Source: B8-G4 sp033720735
Lineage (GTDB): Bacteria; Bacteroidota; Bacteroidia; Chitinophagales; Saprospiraceae
DNA: 9,385 bases
Reading direction: 5' to 3'
Assembly (NCBI GenBank): GCA_033720735.1
Contig: JAWWBX010000169.1
Coordinates: 1 to 9,385 of the forward strand
Notes under the pieces: generated by a model
Told to the model about the DNA's origin: nothing
Seen by the model: only the letters and a program-made list of their open reading frames with translations
Databases searched by the model: none
In this document: positions 6,098 to 9,385 of the stretch, piece after piece
Layout of the letters: each line of letters begins with the position of its first letter
Numbering within the stretch: the first letter of the stretch is position 1
Position numbers and translations under genes: made by a program

Positions 6098-6645
6098 TTC
6101 ATGTCCGTTTGTTGGTCGTTAGACCAGATGAGAAATGGCTGGGGCGATTTTTCGGCCCACGTCTTTTCAAATTTGCCGGTGTCTTCGTAGATCAGGTACC
6201 TGATGCGCCGGCTCAGCATGGGCTCAACCTTGTCGATCAGGTGCAGGAGGTATTCCTTATTGATGGACCCTACAAAGATCAGGTCGATGATGTCACTGTT
6301 GACGCCACGCGCAAATTCGCCCGCCAGGTAGACCGACTGCACGTCACCCAGGCGCTCAATGACATTCTCGATGATGCGGTCCACGCCGATGTACTTCATG
6401 ACGATACTGTGCACCTCGCTAAACAGCGGGTGCGCTGTGTTGGCCTGAAAGATCTTCTTGTTGCCACGCAGGACAGACGTGAGCATGCCTGCATCCTCAA
6501 AGCGGTTGAGCTCGACACGGATGGCATTGGTCGATTCCCCAAACTCACTCTCCAACCCGCGCAAATAGGCAGTATTGCTGCTGTTGAGGAAGAACTTCAG
6601 CAAGAGCTTGATCCGGGTCTTGGATGAAATGAGTGTTTCAATCAT
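6094..6645 (-). CDS. Winged-helix plus nucleotidyltransferase-like regulator
   Basis: The 183-residue protein has an N-terminal winged helix-turn-helix (about 1-70): MIETLISSKTRIKLLLKFFLN, then YLRGLESEFGESTNAIRVEL (27-46) as the likely helix-turn-helix, and a basic wing near 56-64. The second half (about 100-155) resembles a minimal nucleotidyltransferase fold: VYLAGEFARG (105-114) and SDIIDLIFVG (117-126). The canonical active-site pattern is GSxxRG...DxD. Here the serine is replaced by E110 and the aspartates are D118 and D121, two residues apart, so catalysis is doubtful. A DNA-binding regulator is the best reading. A TTG at 6660 could extend the frame by five codons, but ATG 6645 matches the conserved N-terminus. 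A 19-bp palindrome precedes the start, and the stop overlaps the nusG-like start. Confidence 0.75.
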   Translation of the reverse strand: MIETLISSKTRIKLLLKFFLNSSNTAYLRGLESEFGESTNAIRVELNRFEDAGMLTSVLRGNKKIFQANTAHPLFSEVHSIVMKYIGVDRIIENVIERLGDVQSVYLAGEFARGVNSDIIDLIFVGSINKEYLLHLIDKVEPMLSRRIRYLIYEDTGKFEKTWAEKSPQPFLIWSNDQQTDMK

Positions 6646-6650
6646 GAGAT

Positions 6651-6669
6651 TGAGTAACAATGTTACTCA
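6651..6669. promoter_or_regulatory. Perfect 19-bp palindrome before the winged-helix gene
   Basis: TGAGTAACA, one central base, then TGTTACTCA: nine-base arms with no mismatch. It fills 6651-6669, ending directly against the wzz stop codon (TAA, 6670-6672) and five bases before the ATG at 6645. Two-fold symmetric sites of this size are typical operators for dimeric winged-helix proteins, so autoregulation by the adjacent gene product is a reasonable inference. As RNA it could form only a hairpin with a very tight loop, and no T-run follows, so it is not a convincing terminator. Confidence 0.55.
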
Positions 6670-7758
6670 TTATTTCTCAATCGTGGGCAAAACGCGTGCC
6701 AGGATCAGGCCTCCGGCGATCCATAGCGCACCGATGAACAGCGCGAGAAATGCGCCGATCAGGCCCGCCTTGATGATCGATTTTCTGTTCTCCCTGAGCG
6801 GAGAGATCGGCCGGTCGATCTCCTGGATGAACGGGGTGGCGTTCTTGAGGGCGAAATCGGCGATCTCAAGGTTCTTGAGGCTTTCGATATAGATGGCGTT
6901 GAGCTTCTGGATCTCACGGCTCAGCTGCCCCTCACGCACCCGGTCAGACCTGAGCAACACATTGCGGTTTTGGTCGGCAATGCGTGCATATTCGGATTCA
7001 ACGCCGGCGAGTACCCCTGAGATAGAATCGACCTTTGCACGGAGAATGTCGTAGGTGACACGTTGTCGTTCAATGGACTGATTGATATAGAATTCGCTCA
7101 GGCTCTCGAAGAGGTGGTTGACGATGTCAAGTGACAGTTCCTCGTTGATGGTTTCGGCCGCGATCGTCAGGATGCTGCTTTCCTCAGAGTACGTACTTGA
7201 GATCAACCCCTGCGTGTTCTCAGTTCCGACCAGGCGCCGGTACACCCTGACCAATGCGGCCCGTTCCAGCTCGCTGAAGTTTTCTACGGAATCTCTCCGA
7301 AATCGGAATCCGGCAAACTCGGGCATGTCCTCCTCCCATTTTTCCACCATCTCATAGGTGTCCAGAAGATGATTGGCCAGGAAGTCATTCTTCCCGCCGA
7401 TGTTGGATTGGGCAAACATGGTTTCGCGAATGATGCGGCGCGATTTGGACAGTTCGACGATCTTGTCGAGGTTGTACCTGCCCCGCCTGGCGCCAATCCC
7501 GAATTGGCCCAGGATCGAAGCGACACCTGACAGTCCGCCGCTTTCATCTTCATTGACCATGAATGTAAACCGGGCCGTGTAGGTGGGTGTGTGGGTGTAG
7601 GCGCGATAGATCAGGAATCCGCCGATCAGTACAAACAAGAGCGCAAACAGCCACCATTTTCTGAGCGCCGCCTCCACAAAAAGGCGCACCGCCCCCACCA
7701 GGTCACTCAGCGTGAGTTCCTGTTCATACGTTGCCGGAGAAGGCGTCGCGTCGTTCAT
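6670..7758 (-). CDS. Wzz-type polysaccharide chain-length determinant
   Basis: This 362-residue polysaccharide co-polymerase sits in the inner membrane with a large periplasmic domain and sets the length of surface polysaccharide chains or supports their export. The first membrane segment is about 35-51 (WWLFALLFVLIGGFLIY). The Wzz domain follows, with a long coiled-coil-prone helix at about 225-305. The conserved proline-rich stretch IDRPISPLRE (314-323) precedes the second membrane segment at about 329-355. The protein ends seven residues after that, with no Walker motifs or tyrosine cluster, so it lacks a fused BY-kinase. It starts eight bases after the rfbA stop without an obvious Shine-Dalgarno. 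Whether it acts in a Wzx/Wzy O-antigen system or in capsule/EPS export cannot be told without the neighbouring export genes. Confidence 0.87.
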   Translation of the reverse strand: MNDATPSPATYEQELTLSDLVGAVRLFVEAALRKWWLFALLFVLIGGFLIYRAYTHTPTYTARFTFMVNEDESGGLSGVASILGQFGIGARRGRYNLDKIVELSKSRRIIRETMFAQSNIGGKNDFLANHLLDTYEMVEKWEEDMPEFAGFRFRRDSVENFSELERAALVRVYRRLVGTENTQGLISSTYSEESSILTIAAETINEELSLDIVNHLFESLSEFYINQSIERQRVTYDILRAKVDSISGVLAGVESEYARIADQNRNVLLRSDRVREGQLSREIQKLNAIYIESLKNLEIADFALKNATPFIQEIDRPISPLRENRKSIIKAGLIGAFLALFIGALWIAGGLILARVLPTIEK

Positions 7759-7766
7759 ACTGCCAG

Positions 7767-8630
7767 TTAACTAGCGGCGATCTGCATGAGATACTCACCG
7801 TATCCACTTTTCAGCAGCTTGTTGCCGATGTCCGTCAGTTGGTCTTTATTGATAAACCCCTGCCGGTAGGCGATCTCTTCGATGCATCCGATCTTCAGCC
7901 CCTGCCGCTGCTCGATAATGCGTACAAAATCGCCTGCGTCACTGAGTGACTGGAAGGTGCCGGTATCCAGCCAGGCGGCACCCCGCCCAAAGATCTTGAC
8001 CCGCAATGCACCGCGTTCCATATACACCCGGTTGACATCTGTAATTTCGTACTCGCCACGCGCGGATGGTTTCAGATTCTCGGCGATCTCCACGACCTGG
8101 TTGTCATAGAAATAGAGGCCCGGAACCGCGTAGTGCGATTTTGGCTGGGCCGGTTTCTCTTCAATGGAAATGACCGTTCCCGATTTGTCGAACTCGACAA
8201 CACCATACCGCTCGGGGTCTGACACCGGGTATGCAAAAATGATGCCCCCTTCCGGGTTTTGGCAGTCCCGCAGGAACGTGTCCATGTTGGAACGGTAAAA
8301 GATATTGTCTCCCAGGATCAGTGCCACCTGATCGGTTCCAATGAAATCCTTGCCGATCACGAACGCTTGCGCCAGTCCGTTGGGCACCTCCTGTACCGCG
8401 TATTCAAATGTGCATCCCAGCTCGCTCCCGTCTCCCAGCAACCGCTGGAATTGCTCCTGGTCGTGCGGTGTGGTAATGATGAGGATCTCATTGATGCCGG
8501 AGAGCATCAGCACCGAAAGCGGGTAGTAGATCATCGGTTTGTCGTAGACCGGGATCAGCTGTTTGGAGATCGCTTTGGTGATGGGATAAAGCCGGGTACC
8601 GGAGCCTCCTGCCAGAATAATGCCCTTCAT
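7767..8630 (-). CDS. rfbA: Glucose-1-phosphate thymidylyltransferase
   Basis: RfbA (RmlA) joins dTTP and glucose 1-phosphate to give dTDP-glucose and pyrophosphate, the entry step to dTDP-6-deoxyhexoses such as rhamnose. The 287-residue length is typical. The nucleotide-binding signature GGSGTRLYPIT (8-18) and KQLIPVYDKPMIYYPLS (23-39) are intact. The metal-binding aspartates are expected at D108 (LGDN) and D222 (WLDTGT). EEKP lies at 157-160 and GEYEITDVN at 192-200. The ATG overlaps the rfbB stop by four bases. The upstream partner rfbB and this gene form the first half of the dTDP-rhamnose pathway; rfbC and rfbD are not in the window. Confidence 0.96.
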   Translation of the reverse strand: MKGIILAGGSGTRLYPITKAISKQLIPVYDKPMIYYPLSVLMLSGINEILIITTPHDQEQFQRLLGDGSELGCTFEYAVQEVPNGLAQAFVIGKDFIGTDQVALILGDNIFYRSNMDTFLRDCQNPEGGIIFAYPVSDPERYGVVEFDKSGTVISIEEKPAQPKSHYAVPGLYFYDNQVVEIAENLKPSARGEYEITDVNRVYMERGALRVKIFGRGAAWLDTGTFQSLSDAGDFVRIIEQRQGLKIGCIEEIAYRQGFINKDQLTDIGNKLLKSGYGEYLMQIAAS

Positions 8631-9385
8631 CGCAACTCGTATTGCTTTCGGTAATAATTGCGGTACTCACCGGTCATCACTTCCTGCACCCATTCCTGGT
8701 GTGAAAGGTACCAGTCAACCGTTTCCTTGAGCCCTTCTTCAAACGACTTGCGCGGCTCCCATCCGAGGTCCCGTTTGATCTTGCCGGCATCGATCGCATA
8801 GCGGTGGTCATGTCCGGCCCGGTCTTTGACAAAGGTGATGTGCTCACGGGCACTCCCGGCAGGCCGGCCCAGGGCAGCATCGACCAGATCGCACAGTGTG
8901 GTCACCACATCAATGTTTTTCCATTCGTTGTTGCCGCCGATATTGTAGGTCTCTCCCTCCTGGCCCCGGTGGAAGATGATGTCGATGGCCTCCACATGCT
9001 CTTCGACAAACAGCCAGTCCCTGACGTTCTCACCTTTGCCGTACACCGGGAGCGGCTTCTCCGCCACGATGTTGTGGATCATCAGCGGGATCAGCTTTTC
9101 GGGAAACTGATATGGCCCGTAGTTGTTCGAGCAGTTGGAGATGACGACTGGCATCCCGAACGTATGGTGATAGGCACGCACGAAATGATCAGAGGACGCC
9201 TTGGACGCGGCATACGGACTGCGCGGATCGTAAGGCGTCGTCTCAACGAAATATCCTTCGTCCCCCAGTTCGCCGTACACCTCATCCGTCGATATCTGAT
9301 GGTAGCGCTCCAACCCGAAAGCGCGAGCGGCCTCCAACAACACATACGTACCATAAACGTCTGTTTGAATAAAGGCATCAGGATC
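8627..9385 (-). CDS. rfbB: dTDP-glucose 4,6-dehydratase (5' part outside window)
   Basis: RfbB (RmlB) is an NAD+-dependent short-chain dehydrogenase family enzyme that turns dTDP-glucose into dTDP-4-keto-6-deoxyglucose. The visible 252 residues are the C-terminal part; the family is about 350 long, so roughly 100 N-terminal residues including the GxxGxxG NAD motif lie beyond the right edge. The frame is open to the last base (DPDAFIQTDVYGTY...), so the apparent GTG start at 9343 is internal. In fragment numbering, the catalytic T-D-E triplet is at 33-35 (ISTDEVYGE) and the YxxxK pair is Y58/K62 (YAASK). SNNYGPYQFPEKLIP (87-101) and VYGKGENVRDWLFVEEH (114-130) are also typical. It overlaps rfbA as ATGA. 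Confidence 0.95.
   Translation of the reverse strand, partial: DPDAFIQTDVYGTYVLLEAARAFGLERYHQISTDEVYGELGDEGYFVETTPYDPRSPYAASKASSDHFVRAYHHTFGMPVVISNCSNNYGPYQFPEKLIPLMIHNIVAEKPLPVYGKGENVRDWLFVEEHVEAIDIIFHRGQEGETYNIGGNNEWKNIDVVTTLCDLVDAALGRPAGSAREHITFVKDRAGHDHRYAIDAGKIKRDLGWEPRKSFEEGLKETVDWYLSHQEWVQEVMTGEYRNYYRKQYELR

Noticed and set aside
6646..6660. TTG start five codons upstream of the winged-helix ATG
   Set aside because: It begins in the centre of the 19-bp palindrome, and the family N-terminus begins at the ATG at 6645.

Overview
The window is one dense run of genes, all read leftward (minus strand). It is the interior of a cell-surface or exopolysaccharide locus, cut at both ends: the right edge truncates the 5' part of a dTDP-glucose dehydratase gene, and the left edge truncates the 3' part of a sugar acetyltransferase gene. 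I see no plus-strand gene, rRNA, tRNA, CRISPR array or transposase. No stretch longer than 300 bases lacks a gene; the longest gap is 90 bases.

The likely source is a medium-to-high G+C member of the Bacteroidota or a related FCB-group lineage. The reasons are a short UpxY-like NusG paralogue, a winged-helix/nucleotidyltransferase-like regulator of a type I associate with that group, a four-helix-bundle (S23-type) gene flanked by heptameric AGCCAAT-like repeats, and almost no Shine-Dalgarno sequences. The assignment is an inference; no taxonomic marker gene is present.

In transcription order (right to left): (1) rfbB (partial) and rfbA make dTDP-4-keto-6-deoxyglucose; (2) a Wzz-like chain-length/export protein; (3) a winged-helix plus NTase-fold protein whose start is preceded by a perfect 19-bp palindrome, overlapping by ATGA with a NusG-like antiterminator; (4) after a 90-base gap holding a hairpin and a strong AGGAGG site, a sulfate-activation block: small DUF2061 membrane protein, APS kinase (cysC), sulfate adenylyltransferase subunits cysD and cysN; a four-helix-bundle gene sits between cysD and cysN, bracketed by inverted repeats; (5) gmhA (sedoheptulose-7-phosphate isomerase); (6) a TviB/WbpO-type UDP-sugar 6-dehydrogenase; (7) the first 49 codons of a WbpD/WlbB-type N-acetyltransferase.

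Together the genes supply a 6-deoxyhexose precursor, a possible heptose precursor, an amino-uronic-acid precursor and PAPS, plus chain-length control and dedicated transcription control. The simplest reading is a locus for a complex, probably sulfated, surface polysaccharide. No sulfotransferase, glycosyltransferase, flippase or polymerase is visible, so sulfation remains an inference. Five junctions share the same 4-base ATGA stop/start overlap, which implies one polycistronic, translationally coupled unit. The main departure from this compact layout is the four-helix-bundle cassette between cysD and cysN. It is AT-richer, its repeat arms supply cysD's stop codon, and they also encode part of the CysN N-terminus.
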